Assembly (NCBI RefSeq): GCF_000282355.1
Contig: NZ_AKJL01000235.1
Location: forward strand, 1 to 62,705
Length of the DNA stretch: 62,705 bases
DNA from: Pseudomonas sp. GM49
GTDB taxonomy: Bacteria; Pseudomonadota; Gammaproteobacteria; Pseudomonadales; Pseudomonadaceae
Reading direction: 5' to 3'
Shown here: in pieces, positions 17,994 through 27,084 of the stretch
Numbering within the stretch: position 1 is the stretch's first letter
How the letters are laid out: each line of letters begins with the position of its first letter
Notes under the pieces: generated by a model
Databases searched by the model: none
The model's input: the letters and a program-made list of their open reading frames with translations, nothing else
Told to the model about the DNA's origin: nothing
Program-made: the position numbers and the translations under genes

Positions 17994-18710
17994 ATGCACA
18001 CATTCCGCCGCAGCGCCGCCCTCCTCGCCCTGAGCCTTGGCACCGTCGCCAGCCTCCCGGCCCTGGCCGCCGACGAGCTTCATTACAACCAGATTTCCCT
18101 GCGCGCCGAAGTCAGTCAGGAAGTGGCCCGCGACCTGATGATCGTGACCCTCTACACGGAAGAACAGAACAGCGACCCGGCCAAACTCGCCGCCAATGTC
18201 AGCACTACCATGAACAAGGCGCTGGCCCAGGCCAAGCAGGTCAAGGACATCACCCTGCGCCAGGGCAGTCGCAACAGCTACCCGATCTACGACACCAAGG
18301 GCCAGAAAATCACCGGCTGGCGCGAGCGCGCCGAATTGCGCCTGGAAAGCCCGGACTTCGCCGCACTGTCGAAGCTGACCGGCGAACTGCTCACCGACCT
18401 GAAAATGGGCGGCATGGACTTCGCCATCGCCACCCCGACCCGCAAGGCCAGCGAAGACGCCTTGCTCAAGGACGCCGTGACCGCCTTCAAGGCCCGCGCC
18501 CAACTGGCCACCGACGCTCTTGGCGGCAAGAGCTACAAAATCGTCAACCTGAACCTCAACAGCAACGGTTATCCACAGCCTTACCTGCGCGCGCCGATGA
18601 TGATGAAAGCCGCCGCCATGGACGCCGCACCGGTGACACCGGATGTCGAAGCCGGCACCAGCCAGGTCAGCATGACCGCCGATGGCTCGATTGAAGTGCT
18701 GATGCCTTGA
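17994..18710 (+). CDS. SIMPL-domain (DUF541) periplasmic protein
   Basis: 238 residues with a cleavable signal peptide ending in LPALA-ADE (about residue 24). The body is a single SIMPL/DUF541 domain, seen from VSQEVARDLMIVTLYTEEQ and RAELRLESPDFAALSKLTGEL through to KSYKIVNLNLNSNG. Members such as BP26 and YggE form oligomeric periplasmic assemblies with a proposed oxidative-stress role, but mechanism is unclear. AAGGAG precedes the ATG; a strong terminator follows. Divergent from roxS, as in P. aeruginosa as I recall. Confidence 0.87.
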   Translation: MHTFRRSAALLALSLGTVASLPALAADELHYNQISLRAEVSQEVARDLMIVTLYTEEQNSDPAKLAANVSTTMNKALAQAKQVKDITLRQGSRNSYPIYDTKGQKITGWRERAELRLESPDFAALSKLTGELLTDLKMGGMDFAIATPTRKASEDALLKDAVTAFKARAQLATDALGGKSYKIVNLNLNSNGYPQPYLRAPMMMKAAAMDAAPVTPDVEAGTSQVSMTADGSIEVLMP

Positions 18711-18727
18711 CTCGATAGCCCGTAAAT

Positions 18728-18765
18728 AAAAAACGGCGATCACTCACATGATCGCCGTTTTTTTT
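18728..18765 (+). terminator. Intrinsic terminator after the SIMPL-domain gene
   Basis: CGGCGATC / GATCGCCG stem with an 8-nt loop, flanked by a run of A and followed by eight T. Confidence 0.9.
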
Positions 18766-18820
18766 CAGGCAGTTTTCAGACATGAGCTATAACTGGAGAG
18801 TCCGCCGGGAAAAGCCGGCA

Positions 18821-18866
18821 GTTGCACCGGGTGCAACTGAGATCGATTGGCCACTATCGGTGCAAC
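18821..18866. promoter_or_regulatory. GTGCAAC box cluster upstream of the first dppA
   Basis: GTTGCAC-CGG-GTGCAAC (18821-18837) is a perfect 7-bp inverted repeat; a third GTGCAAC lies at 18860-18866 and a TTTGCACC at 18981. They look like operator sites for a dimeric regulator of the dipeptide locus. The rest of the 470-bp region 18711-19183 contains short direct and inverted GC stretches (e.g. ATACCC ... GGGTAT, 18886-18912) but no gene. Confidence 0.45.
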
Positions 18867-19161
18867 AATAACCACTCTTATTCACGCCATACCCACCCCA
18901 CAAAACGGGGGTATAAATAAGTAACACCCCGCCCTGATCGGGAGCATGTAGCGTTCATCGCGCACCGTAAAAGTGCGTAGTTTGCACCCTGAAAATGCCG
19001 CGCAAACGGTCAAATGCGTCAGGACTTATACAAATGCGACATTAAGGTACGTTCGTGCCACCGTTTAAGGCTTGTAGTCACTCTGGATCTTGCATTGGGT
19101 ATGGCCCCTGCATAAGTATCCGCAGGCACGACTCACGAGGTCGTCCTCTAATTCCAAAAAT

Positions 19162-19169
19162 GACAACAA
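19162..19169 (+). promoter_or_regulatory. Possible Hfq/Crc (CA-motif) site at the dppA start
   Basis: GACAACAA lies 14-21 nt before the dppA ATG and differs at one base from the AAnAAnAA catabolite activity motif used by Hfq-Crc in Pseudomonas. Suggestive only. Confidence 0.3.
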
Positions 19170-19183
19170 ATCATGAGGCCACC

Positions 19184-20809
19184 ATGCTTAAACAAGCGGT
19201 CATTCCGTTTTTAGTTGGCGCAAGCTTGCTAGCCAGCGCACCGTTCGCCCAAGCAGCGACTAACCTGGTGTTCTGCTCCGAAGGGAGCCCGGCCGGTTTC
19301 GATCCAGGTCAATACACCACCGGAACCGACTTCGACGCCTCTGCTGAAACCATGTTCAACCGCCTCACCCAGTTCGAGCGCGGCGGCACCGCCGTTATTC
19401 CTGGGCTGGCGACCAAGTGGGACATCTCCGATGACGGCCTGAGCTACACCTTCCACCTGCGTGAAGGCGTCAAGTTCCACACCACCCCGTATTTCAAGCC
19501 AACTCGTGAGTTCAACGCCGACGACGTGCTGTTCACCTTTAATCGCATGATTAACAAGGATGACCCGTTCCGCAAAGCGTACCCGACCGAATTCCCGTAC
19601 TTCACCGACATGGGGATGGATACCAACATCACCAAGATCGATAAAGTCGACGACCACACTGTCAAGTTCACCCTCAAAGACGTCGATGCCGCGTTCATCC
19701 AGAACATGGCCATGAGCTTCGCCTCGATCCAGTCCGCCGAGTACGCTGCCCAGCTGCTCAAGGAAGGCAAGGCCGCCGACATCAACCAGAAGCCGGTTGG
19801 CACTGGTCCGTTCGTGTTCAAGAGCTACCAGAAAGACTCCAACATCCGCTACACCGGGAACAAGGACTACTGGAAGCCTGATGACGTGAAGATCGACAAC
19901 CTGATCTTCGCCATCACCACCGACCCGTCGGTACGTATCCAGAAGCTGAAGAAAAACGAGTGCCAGGTCACCCTGTTCCCTCGTCCGGCCGACCTGAAGG
20001 CGCTCAAGGAAGACAAGGACCTGAAACTGCCTGACCAGGCCGGTTTCAACCTGGGTTACATCGCCTACAACGTGATGCCCAAGGTCAAGGGGCAAACGGA
20101 CGCCAACCCGCTGGCCGAACTGAAAGTTCGCCAGGCACTGGACATGGCGGTCAACAAGCAACAGATCATCGACTCCGTGTACCAGGGCGCCGGCCAACTG
20201 GCCGTCAACGCCATGCCGCCGACCCAGTGGTCCTACGACACCACCATCAAGGATGCACCGTACAACCCTGAGAAAGCCAAAGAGCTGCTCAAGGAAGCGG
20301 GCGTGAAAGATGGCACCGAAATCGTTCTCTGGGCGATGCCGGTACAGCGTCCATACAACCCGAACGCCAAACTGATGGCAGAAATGCTGCAGTCCGACTG
20401 GTCCAAGATCGGCCTCAAGGTCAAGATCCAGAGCTACGAGTGGGGCGAGTACATCAAGCGCTCCAAAGGCGGCGAAAACCAGGCGATGCTGATTGGCTGG
20501 AGCGGCGACAATGGTGATCCGGACAACTGGCTGAACGTGTTGTTCGGCTGCGACTCGCTGGAAGGCAACAACTTCTCCAAGTGGTGCGACAAGAAGTTTG
20601 ACGACACCGTCAAGCAAGCCAAGCGCACCTCGGACCAGGCCAAGCGCACCGAACTGTACAAGCAGGCGCAACACCTCCTCAAAGATGCTGTACCAATGAC
20701 ACCTATCGCTCACTCGACGGTGTTCCAACCCATGCGCGCCAACGTGCAGGACTTCAAGATCAGCCCATTTGGCTTGAACTCCTTCTACGGCGTCAGCGTC
20801 AGCAAATAA
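19184..20809 (+). CDS. dppA: Dipeptide ABC transporter substrate-binding protein (first copy)
   Basis: 541-residue periplasmic binding protein, family 5 (SBP_bac_5). Signal peptide to about residue 24 (ASAPFAQA), then LVFCSEGSPAGFDPGQYTT, LSYTFHLREGVKFHTT, FNADDVLFTFNRM and the ligand-cleft strand WSGDNGDPDNWL. The ATG at 19184 has GAGG at a good distance; the longer frame lacks a signal peptide. Very similar to the next paralogue (21113-22714). Captures di/tripeptides and delivers them to DppBCDF. Separated from the next gene by a strong hairpin. Confidence 0.93.
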   Translation: MLKQAVIPFLVGASLLASAPFAQAATNLVFCSEGSPAGFDPGQYTTGTDFDASAETMFNRLTQFERGGTAVIPGLATKWDISDDGLSYTFHLREGVKFHTTPYFKPTREFNADDVLFTFNRMINKDDPFRKAYPTEFPYFTDMGMDTNITKIDKVDDHTVKFTLKDVDAAFIQNMAMSFASIQSAEYAAQLLKEGKAADINQKPVGTGPFVFKSYQKDSNIRYTGNKDYWKPDDVKIDNLIFAITTDPSVRIQKLKKNECQVTLFPRPADLKALKEDKDLKLPDQAGFNLGYIAYNVMPKVKGQTDANPLAELKVRQALDMAVNKQQIIDSVYQGAGQLAVNAMPPTQWSYDTTIKDAPYNPEKAKELLKEAGVKDGTEIVLWAMPVQRPYNPNAKLMAEMLQSDWSKIGLKVKIQSYEWGEYIKRSKGGENQAMLIGWSGDNGDPDNWLNVLFGCDSLEGNNFSKWCDKKFDDTVKQAKRTSDQAKRTELYKQAQHLLKDAVPMTPIAHSTVFQPMRANVQDFKISPFGLNSFYGVSVSK

Positions 20810-20815
20810 GGTTTT

Positions 20816-20849
20816 GCAACGGCGACGTTTCTGACGTCGCCGTTGCTTT
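20816..20849 (+). terminator. Hairpin/terminator after the first dppA
   Basis: Perfect 13-bp stem GCAACGGCGACGT / ACGTCGCCGTTGC, 5-nt loop, followed by TTTAT. The remaining spacer to 21112 holds a small GAGTC/GACTC hairpin (about 20934) and no gene. Confidence 0.8.
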
Positions 20850-21112
20850 ATCTACCGAGAAAGCAGGAATTTGCCTACATCCAAATCCGCAGCTGACTAC
20901 AGCATCGGGTGAGGACGCGTTGCCATTTCCTACGAGTCTTTAGGACTCTACGCATTTACTGCCGGACCCATGGCTCATACCGTCGGGATCCGACCAGTGC
21001 GCGCGTGGGTCATCGGTTACTGCTGCGTGCATGGCTTGAAATCAGTGATGCCTCTACGTCCGCGAACGGGACTGCGGCTCATTGACAACACTTTGAGAGA
21101 AAAGGGAGCGTT

Positions 21113-22714
21113 ATGCGCCATACCTTGGTTTTATCCGCATTGCTGGGCACCGGCCTGTTGGCCGCCACCTCCATCAGCCAGGCCGCCAACAACAGCCTGG
21201 TGTTCTGCTCCGAGGGCAGCCCCGCCGGTTTCGATACGGCGCAGTACACCACTGCGACCGACAACGACGCCGCCGAACCGCTGTACAACCGACTGGCAGA
21301 GTTTGAAAAAGGCGCGACCAACGTCGTACCGGGCCTGGCCACGAGCTGGGATGTTTCCGAGGACGGCCTCAAATATACCTTTCACCTACGTGAAGGGGTG
21401 GAGTTTCATACCACCAAATACTTCACGCCGACCCGCGATTTCAACGCCGATGACGTGCTGTTCACGTTCAATCGCATGCTCGATCCGCAACAACCTTTCC
21501 GTAAGGCTTATCCGACAGAGTTTCCGTACTTCAACGGCATGAGCCTGAACAAGAACATAGCCAAGGTCGAAAAGACCGGGCCGCTGACCGTGGTCTTTAC
21601 GCTCAATAGCGTGGACGCCGCGTTCATCCAGAACATCGCCATGAGCTTCGCCGCCATCCTTTCGGCCGAGTACGCCGACAAGCTGCTGGCCGAAGGCAAG
21701 CCGAGCGACATCAACCAGAAGCCGGTCGGCACCGGGCCGTTCGTGTTCAAGAGCTACCAGAAAGACTCGAACATCCGTTACACCGGCAACAAGCATTACT
21801 GGGACCCAAGCCGCGTCAAGCTCGACAACCTGATTTTCGCCATCAACACTGACGCCTCGGTGCGGGTGCAGAAACTCAAGGCCGGCGAGTGCCAGATCAC
21901 CCTGCACCCGCGCCCTGCCGATGTGACCGCGCTGAAGAACGACCCCGCGCTGCAACTGATCGAGAAGCCAGGTTTCAACCTCGGCTACATCGCCTACAAC
22001 GTGCGCCACAAGCCGTTCGACCAGCTCGAAGTGCGCCAGGCGCTGGACATGGCGGTGAACAAGCAAGGCATTCTCAATGCCGTTTACCAAGGCGCGGGGC
22101 AACTGGCGGTCAACGCCATGCCGCCGACCCAATGGTCCTACGACGAGACCATCAAGGACGCCGCCTATAACCCGGAAAAAGCCAGGGAATTGCTCAAGGC
22201 TGCCGGCGTCAAGGAAGGCACTGAAATCACCCTCTGGGCCATGCCGGTCCAGCGTCCGTACAACCCCAACGCCAAATTGATGGCCGAGATGCTCCAGGCT
22301 GACTGGGCGAAGATCGGCCTCAAGGTCAAGATCGTCAGCTACGAGTGGGGCGAGTACATCAAGCGCACCAAGAATGGCGAGCACGACATCAGCCTGATCG
22401 GCTGGACCGGTGACAACGGTGATCCGGACAACTGGTTGGGCACGCTCTACAGCTGCGACGCCATTGGCGGCAACAACTACTCGATGTGGTGTGATCCGGC
22501 TTACGACAAGCTGATCAAGCAGGCCAAGGTCGTCACCGACCGCAACCAGCGCACCCAGCTCTACAAACAGGCGCAGCAGTTGCTCAAGCAGCAAGTGCCG
22601 ATCACGCCAGTCGCCCACTCAACGGTCAACCAGCCGCTGAGCGCCAAAATCGAAGGGTTCAAGGTGAGCCCGTTCGGCCGCAATGTTTTCTCGGGTGTCA
22701 GCATAGAAAAATAA
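21113..22714 (+). CDS. dppA: Dipeptide ABC transporter substrate-binding protein (second copy)
   Basis: 533 residues, SBP_bac_5 family, signal peptide ending TSISQAA. Tandem paralogue of the preceding protein: long stretches are identical or nearly so (AAFIQN-AMSFA, NQKPVGTGPFVFKSYQKDSN, GQLAVNAMPPTQWSYD, MPVQRPYNPNAKLMAEMLQ). It lacks a short insert (KVKGQTDANPLAEL) present in the first copy around residue 300. GGGAG precedes the ATG. P. aeruginosa also carries several dppA paralogues with differing peptide preferences, which is the likely role here. Confidence 0.93.
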   Translation: MRHTLVLSALLGTGLLAATSISQAANNSLVFCSEGSPAGFDTAQYTTATDNDAAEPLYNRLAEFEKGATNVVPGLATSWDVSEDGLKYTFHLREGVEFHTTKYFTPTRDFNADDVLFTFNRMLDPQQPFRKAYPTEFPYFNGMSLNKNIAKVEKTGPLTVVFTLNSVDAAFIQNIAMSFAAILSAEYADKLLAEGKPSDINQKPVGTGPFVFKSYQKDSNIRYTGNKHYWDPSRVKLDNLIFAINTDASVRVQKLKAGECQITLHPRPADVTALKNDPALQLIEKPGFNLGYIAYNVRHKPFDQLEVRQALDMAVNKQGILNAVYQGAGQLAVNAMPPTQWSYDETIKDAAYNPEKARELLKAAGVKEGTEITLWAMPVQRPYNPNAKLMAEMLQADWAKIGLKVKIVSYEWGEYIKRTKNGEHDISLIGWTGDNGDPDNWLGTLYSCDAIGGNNYSMWCDPAYDKLIKQAKVVTDRNQRTQLYKQAQQLLKQQVPITPVAHSTVNQPLSAKIEGFKVSPFGRNVFSGVSIEK

Positions 22715-22887
22715 CCGATTAGCCAGAAATGCCCGGGGGCGGATTTTCCGCCCTCACGCAGACGCTTTGCCGTCTTTCGCCAATTTGGCCGACAGCAAAC
22801 GTTTGCGACGCCGTGAACGAGTTCTAAACCAATAGCCGGATCAAAAAATAAGACCGGTATAAAAAAAGAAAGTAAGGAGCTTTACCC

Positions 22888-24321
22888 ATGAAACTGAGCA
22901 GCACCGCGTTATTGGCCTTGGCCATCAGCAGCGTAACCGCCACGGCTTACGCAGAAACCCAAAGCCAGGCTTTCACCCCGGTTACCGTGAACGAGAAAAG
23001 CGCCCAAAGCGAAGCCACCGGCTTTGTCGAAGGCCAGTCGATCACCGGCACCACTCGTAACTGGTACGCCAACGAGCAACTGCAACGCGGCGCCAAGTTC
23101 GCCTACAAGAAAGACGGCGTTTCGACCCCGACCGATCGCCGGATCAACTGGGTCCAGGGCACCATCCTCAAGTACAACTCGGGCTTCACCGAAGGCACTG
23201 TCGGTTTCAGCACTGAAGTCGCCGCCTACAACGCCATTGCCCTGGACCGTGACCGCAAAGACCTGGCGTCCAACAACGGTGGCGCACCGGGCTCTCGTCC
23301 AGGCGCGGGCAACAACCGTACCCTGACCAAAGAAGGCGGCGACGCTCAAGGCCAGTGGAGCAAAGTGGGCCTGGCCAACGTCAAGGCCCGTGTCTCCAAC
23401 ACCACCCTGACCGCCGGCCGCATGAACTTCAGCAGCCCGATGGTCGACGTGATCGGTAACCGTGCACTGCCTTCGAGCTTCGAAGGTGTGGCCATCCACA
23501 GCGAAGAGCTGAACAACCTGGCCTTCGACCTGGCCACCTTCGACCGCAACTCACCGCGTACCGAAGAAAGCCAGCGCAAATTCCGCACTGAATACGCCAA
23601 CGGCATCGTCGAAACCGACCACGTCTACACCGGCGGTATCACCTACAACCCGCTCGCCAGCCTGACCACCAGCCTCTGGGCGACCCAGGCTGAAGACATC
23701 TGGAACCAGTACTACTTCGGCGCCTCTCACGTACTGGGCGACAGCCAGGTACTGAGCCTGACCACCGGCCTGAACTACTACAAAACCAAGGAAACCGGTA
23801 AAGCCCTGATCGGCGACATCGACAACGACACCTACTCGCTGTCGTTCGGTCTGACCCACCAGGCTCACACCCTGACCTTCTCGTACCAGGAAGTGAACGG
23901 TAACGAGTACTTCGACTACCTGCACGAAACCAACGGCATCTACCTGGCCAACTCCCTGCTGTCGGACTTCAACGGCCCGAACGAAAAATCGTTCCAGGTT
24001 GCCTACGGTCTGAACATGGCCGAATACGGCGTGCCAGGCCTGAAGTTCAACATCTACCAGGCTCGCGGCTGGGGCATCGACGGTACTCACTACACCGGCA
24101 ACGACGGCGTGGCAGGCAAGGGTTACGACGGCATCCAGTCCCAGGATGGCGAACACCACTATGAATACGGCATCGGCGCGACCTACGCCGTGCAGAGCGG
24201 CCCGCTCAAGGCCACCACGATCCGCGGTACCTACACCGCTCACCGTGCCAGCGAAAACCAGGCTGACGGCAGCATCAACGAGTTCCGTCTCGTGACCACG
24301 GTTCCGTTCAACATCCTGTAA
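22888..24321 (+). CDS. opdP: OprD-family outer-membrane porin, probable dipeptide channel OpdP
   Basis: 477 residues including a signal peptide ending AYAETQ. OprD-type 18-strand barrel features: NWYANEQLQRGAKFAYKKDG near the N-terminus, WVQGTILKYNSGFTEGTVGF, MNFSSPMVDVIGNRALPSSFEGVAI (constriction loop region) and repeated amphipathic strands up to the C-terminal VTTVPFNIL. Sits between dppA genes; in P. aeruginosa the porin in this position (OpdP) takes up Gly-Glu and other dipeptides as well as carbapenems. AAGGAG precedes the ATG; the leader is A-rich. Confidence 0.9.
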   Translation: MKLSSTALLALAISSVTATAYAETQSQAFTPVTVNEKSAQSEATGFVEGQSITGTTRNWYANEQLQRGAKFAYKKDGVSTPTDRRINWVQGTILKYNSGFTEGTVGFSTEVAAYNAIALDRDRKDLASNNGGAPGSRPGAGNNRTLTKEGGDAQGQWSKVGLANVKARVSNTTLTAGRMNFSSPMVDVIGNRALPSSFEGVAIHSEELNNLAFDLATFDRNSPRTEESQRKFRTEYANGIVETDHVYTGGITYNPLASLTTSLWATQAEDIWNQYYFGASHVLGDSQVLSLTTGLNYYKTKETGKALIGDIDNDTYSLSFGLTHQAHTLTFSYQEVNGNEYFDYLHETNGIYLANSLLSDFNGPNEKSFQVAYGLNMAEYGVPGLKFNIYQARGWGIDGTHYTGNDGVAGKGYDGIQSQDGEHHYEYGIGATYAVQSGPLKATTIRGTYTAHRASENQADGSINEFRLVTTVPFNIL

Positions 24322-24328
24322 TGCACGT

Positions 24329-24370
24329 GCCGAACGGCTGATTCAATGACGAATCGACCGTTCGGCTTTT
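24329..24370 (+). terminator. Terminator-like hairpin between opdP and the third dppA
   Basis: GCCGAACGG / CCGTTCGGC stem (9 bp) with a 20-nt loop followed by TTTT, 8 nt after the opdP stop. Confidence 0.7.
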
Positions 24371-24399
24371 GTCCTTTAACTGATTGCAGAGGGTTCTTG

Positions 24400-25995
24400 A
24401 TGAAAATGCTTCCCCTACGTGCGGCCATCGCGGCCGCGTTGCTCAGTGTCGCTGTCGGCGTTTCGGCCAAACCCCTGGTGGTTTGCACGGAAGCCAGCCC
24501 TGAAGGCTTCGACATGGTCCAGTACACGACTGCAGTCACTGCCGATGCCGTGGCCGAAACCATCTTCAATCGCCTGGCAGACTTCAAGCCCGGCACCACT
24601 GATGTGATTCCGGCACTGGCCGAATCCTGGGACATCAGCGAAGACGGCCTGAGCTACACGTTCCATCTGCGTAAAGGCGTCAAGTTCCACACCACCGAAT
24701 ACTTCAAGCCGACCCGCGACCTGAATGCCGACGACGTGGTCTGGAGCTTCCAGCGTCAGCTGGACCCGAATCATCCGTGGCACAAGCTATCGAGCGTAGG
24801 CTTCCCGTACTTTGAAAGCATGGGCTTCAAGGAGCTGCTCAAGAGCGTCGAGAAAGTCGACGACAACACGGTCAAGTTCACCCTGACCCGTCGCGAAGCG
24901 CCGTTCCTGGCCGACATTGCCATGGCCTTCTCTTCGATCTACTCCGCCGAGTACGCCGACCAGTTGCTCAAGGCCAACAAGACCGGCGACCTGAACAACA
25001 AGCCAGTCGGCACCGGTCCGTTCGTGTTCCAGCGTTACAACAAGGACGCCCAGGTTCGCTTCAAGGCCAACCCGGAGTACTTCCGTGGCAAGCCACCTGC
25101 TGATGCGCTGATCCTGGCCATCGCCACCGACAACAACGTACGTCTGCAGAAGCTCAAGGCCAACGAGTGCCAGGTCGCGCTGTATCCGAAGCCGGATGAC
25201 ATCCCGAGCATCAGGAAAGACGACAAGTTGAAGGTCGATGAGCTGAACGCGATGACCGTTTCCTACGTCGCCATGAACACCACGCACAAGTACATGAGTG
25301 ACGTGCGGGTGCGCAAAGCCATCGACATCGCCTTCGACAAAGAGGCGTATGTCAATGCGTTGTTCGGCAAGGGCAATGCAACCGCCGGGGTCAACCCGTA
25401 CCCGGACACCCTGCTGGGCTACAACCACAGCCTGAAGAACCCGGCCCATGACCTGGACAAGGCTCGCGCCCTGCTCAAGGAAGCTGGCGTACCGGAAGGC
25501 ACCACCTTCACCCTGTTCACCCGCAACGGTGGCGGTCCGACCAACCCGAACCCAATGCTCGGCGCGCAGATGATGCAAGCCGACCTGGCCAAGGTCGGGA
25601 TCAAGATCGACATCCGCGTGATGGAATGGGGCGAAATGCTCAAACGCGCCAAAAACGGCGAGCACGACATGGTTTCCGCCGGATGGGCGGGCGATAACGG
25701 CGACCCGGATAACTTCCTGACGCCTATGCTCAGTTGTGAAGCGGCCAAGAACGGAGAAAACTACGCCCGCTGGTGCAATGACAAGTTCCAGGCGCTGATC
25801 GATCAGGCCCGTGAAAAAACCGATCCGGCCGAGCGTGCAGCGCTCTACGAACAGGCCCAGGTTATTTTCAACCAGGACCAGCCATGGATCAGCATGGCGC
25901 ACACTAGAATGTTTACTGCAATGCGCAACAACGTAGAGGGCTATCAAATTAGCCCCCTCACCACTAATAACTTCGCCACCACCCAGGTGAAGTAG
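24400..25995 (+). CDS. dppA: Dipeptide ABC transporter substrate-binding protein (third, divergent copy)
   Basis: 531 residues, SBP_bac_5. Signal peptide MKMLPLRAAIAAALLSVAVG... cleaved near VSA-KP. It keeps the family features (LVVCTEASPEGFDMVQYTT, YTFHLRKGVKFHTTEYFKP, GWAGDNGDPDNFLTP) but is clearly further from the first two copies than they are from each other. The ATG at 24400 has AGAGGG upstream; the longer frame starts in the porin terminator. As the SBP gene next to dppBCDF, it corresponds to dppA4 of P. aeruginosa and is the best candidate for the cognate general dipeptide-binding protein. Confidence 0.92.
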   Translation: MKMLPLRAAIAAALLSVAVGVSAKPLVVCTEASPEGFDMVQYTTAVTADAVAETIFNRLADFKPGTTDVIPALAESWDISEDGLSYTFHLRKGVKFHTTEYFKPTRDLNADDVVWSFQRQLDPNHPWHKLSSVGFPYFESMGFKELLKSVEKVDDNTVKFTLTRREAPFLADIAMAFSSIYSAEYADQLLKANKTGDLNNKPVGTGPFVFQRYNKDAQVRFKANPEYFRGKPPADALILAIATDNNVRLQKLKANECQVALYPKPDDIPSIRKDDKLKVDELNAMTVSYVAMNTTHKYMSDVRVRKAIDIAFDKEAYVNALFGKGNATAGVNPYPDTLLGYNHSLKNPAHDLDKARALLKEAGVPEGTTFTLFTRNGGGPTNPNPMLGAQMMQADLAKVGIKIDIRVMEWGEMLKRAKNGEHDMVSAGWAGDNGDPDNFLTPMLSCEAAKNGENYARWCNDKFQALIDQAREKTDPAERAALYEQAQVIFNQDQPWISMAHTRMFTAMRNNVEGYQISPLTTNNFATTQVK

Positions 25996-26006
25996 ATAAG
26001 AAAACT

Positions 26007-26036
26007 CCCGGCATGCCTGACCCCAGGCATGCCGGG
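26007..26036 (+). terminator. Strong intercistronic hairpin between the third dppA and dppB
   Basis: CCCGGCATGCCTG / CAGGCATGCCGGG, 13-bp perfect stem with a 4-nt loop and no T-run. More like an mRNA-stabilising or partial-termination hairpin that raises the binding protein over the permease. Confidence 0.7.
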
Positions 26037-26069
26037 CACGCCTAACCGGCTGATGAGGTACACCTTACG

Positions 26070-27080
26070 ATGTTTAGTTTTATTGCCCGCCGACTGGGGT
26101 TACTGATCCCCACGTTTTTCGGCATCACCTTGCTGACATTCGCGTTGATTCGCATGATCCCTGGCGACCCCGTGGAAGTCATGATGGGCGAACGCAGAGT
26201 CGACCCGGAAATGCACGCTCAGGCAATGGAACGCCTAGGTCTGAACAAACCCCTGTATGCCCAGTACCTGGATTACATCGGCAAACTGGCCCACGGCGAT
26301 CTCGGTGAATCACTGCGAACCCGTGAAAGCGTCTGGACCGAATTCACCTCTCTATTCCCCGCGACCCTGGAACTGTCCTCGGCCGCGCTGTTGTTCGCCG
26401 GTGTCCTGGGCCTTCTGGCCGGAGTGATCGCGGCACTCAAGCGAGGGTCCCTGTTCGACCATGGGGTGATGGGAGTCTCCCTAGCGGGATACTCGATGCC
26501 GATCTTCTGGTGGGGTCTGATCCTGATCATGTTCTTCTCGGTGAGCCTGGGCTGGACCCCGGTTTCCGGGCGTATCGACCTGCTCTACGACATCGAGCCA
26601 CGCACCGGTTTCATGCTGATCGACACCCTGCTGGCCGACGAGCCGGACGCCTTCTTCGACGCCCTGCACCATCTGATCCTGCCGGCCATCGTGCTCGGCA
26701 CCATTCCGCTGGCAGTGATCGCGCGGATGACCCGCTCGTCGATGCTCGAAGTGTTGCGTGAAGACTACATCCGCACCGCCAAGGCCAAAGGCCTGTCGCC
26801 GGCACGCGTGGTGTTCGTACACGGCCTGCGTAACGCGCTGATCCCGGTACTGACGGTGGTCGGCCTGCAAGTCGGCACCCTGCTGGCCGGTGCGGTCCTG
26901 ACCGAAACCATCTTCTCGTGGCCCGGCATCGGCAAATGGCTGATCGAAGCCATTGGCGCCCGGGACTATCCCGTCGTGCAAAACGGCATCCTGTTAATCG
27001 CCTGCCTGGTGATTCTGGTCAACTTCGTAGTGGACATCCTCTACGGCTTTGCCAACCCACGCATCCGTCATCAGCGCTGA
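26070..27080 (+). CDS. dppB: Dipeptide ABC transporter permease DppB
   Basis: 336 residues, six membrane spans, BPD_transp_1 domain. N-terminus MFSFIARRLGLLIPTFFGIT with LIRMIPGDPVE is typical of DppB/OppB. The EAA-like coupling loop is at EDYIRTAKAKGLSPARVV. Followed after 4 nt by dppC. Confidence 0.95.
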   Translation: MFSFIARRLGLLIPTFFGITLLTFALIRMIPGDPVEVMMGERRVDPEMHAQAMERLGLNKPLYAQYLDYIGKLAHGDLGESLRTRESVWTEFTSLFPATLELSSAALLFAGVLGLLAGVIAALKRGSLFDHGVMGVSLAGYSMPIFWWGLILIMFFSVSLGWTPVSGRIDLLYDIEPRTGFMLIDTLLADEPDAFFDALHHLILPAIVLGTIPLAVIARMTRSSMLEVLREDYIRTAKAKGLSPARVVFVHGLRNALIPVLTVVGLQVGTLLAGAVLTETIFSWPGIGKWLIEAIGARDYPVVQNGILLIACLVILVNFVVDILYGFANPRIRHQR

Positions 27081-27084
27081 GATC

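Noticed and set aside
18849..18866. Possible sigma-54 promoter (TGGCC ... GGTGCA) before the first dppA
   Set aside because: The GG and GC elements are 11 bp apart; sigma-54 needs 10, so the spacing is wrong.
19229..20728. 499-codon frame antisense to the first dppA (similar ones under dppA copies 2 and 3)
   Set aside because: The same antisense pattern recurs because the paralogues are similar, not because it is a gene.
20970..21542. 190-codon frame overlapping the start of the second dppA
   Set aside because: Rich in Pro/Thr/Arg from an out-of-frame reading of dppA; no function visible.
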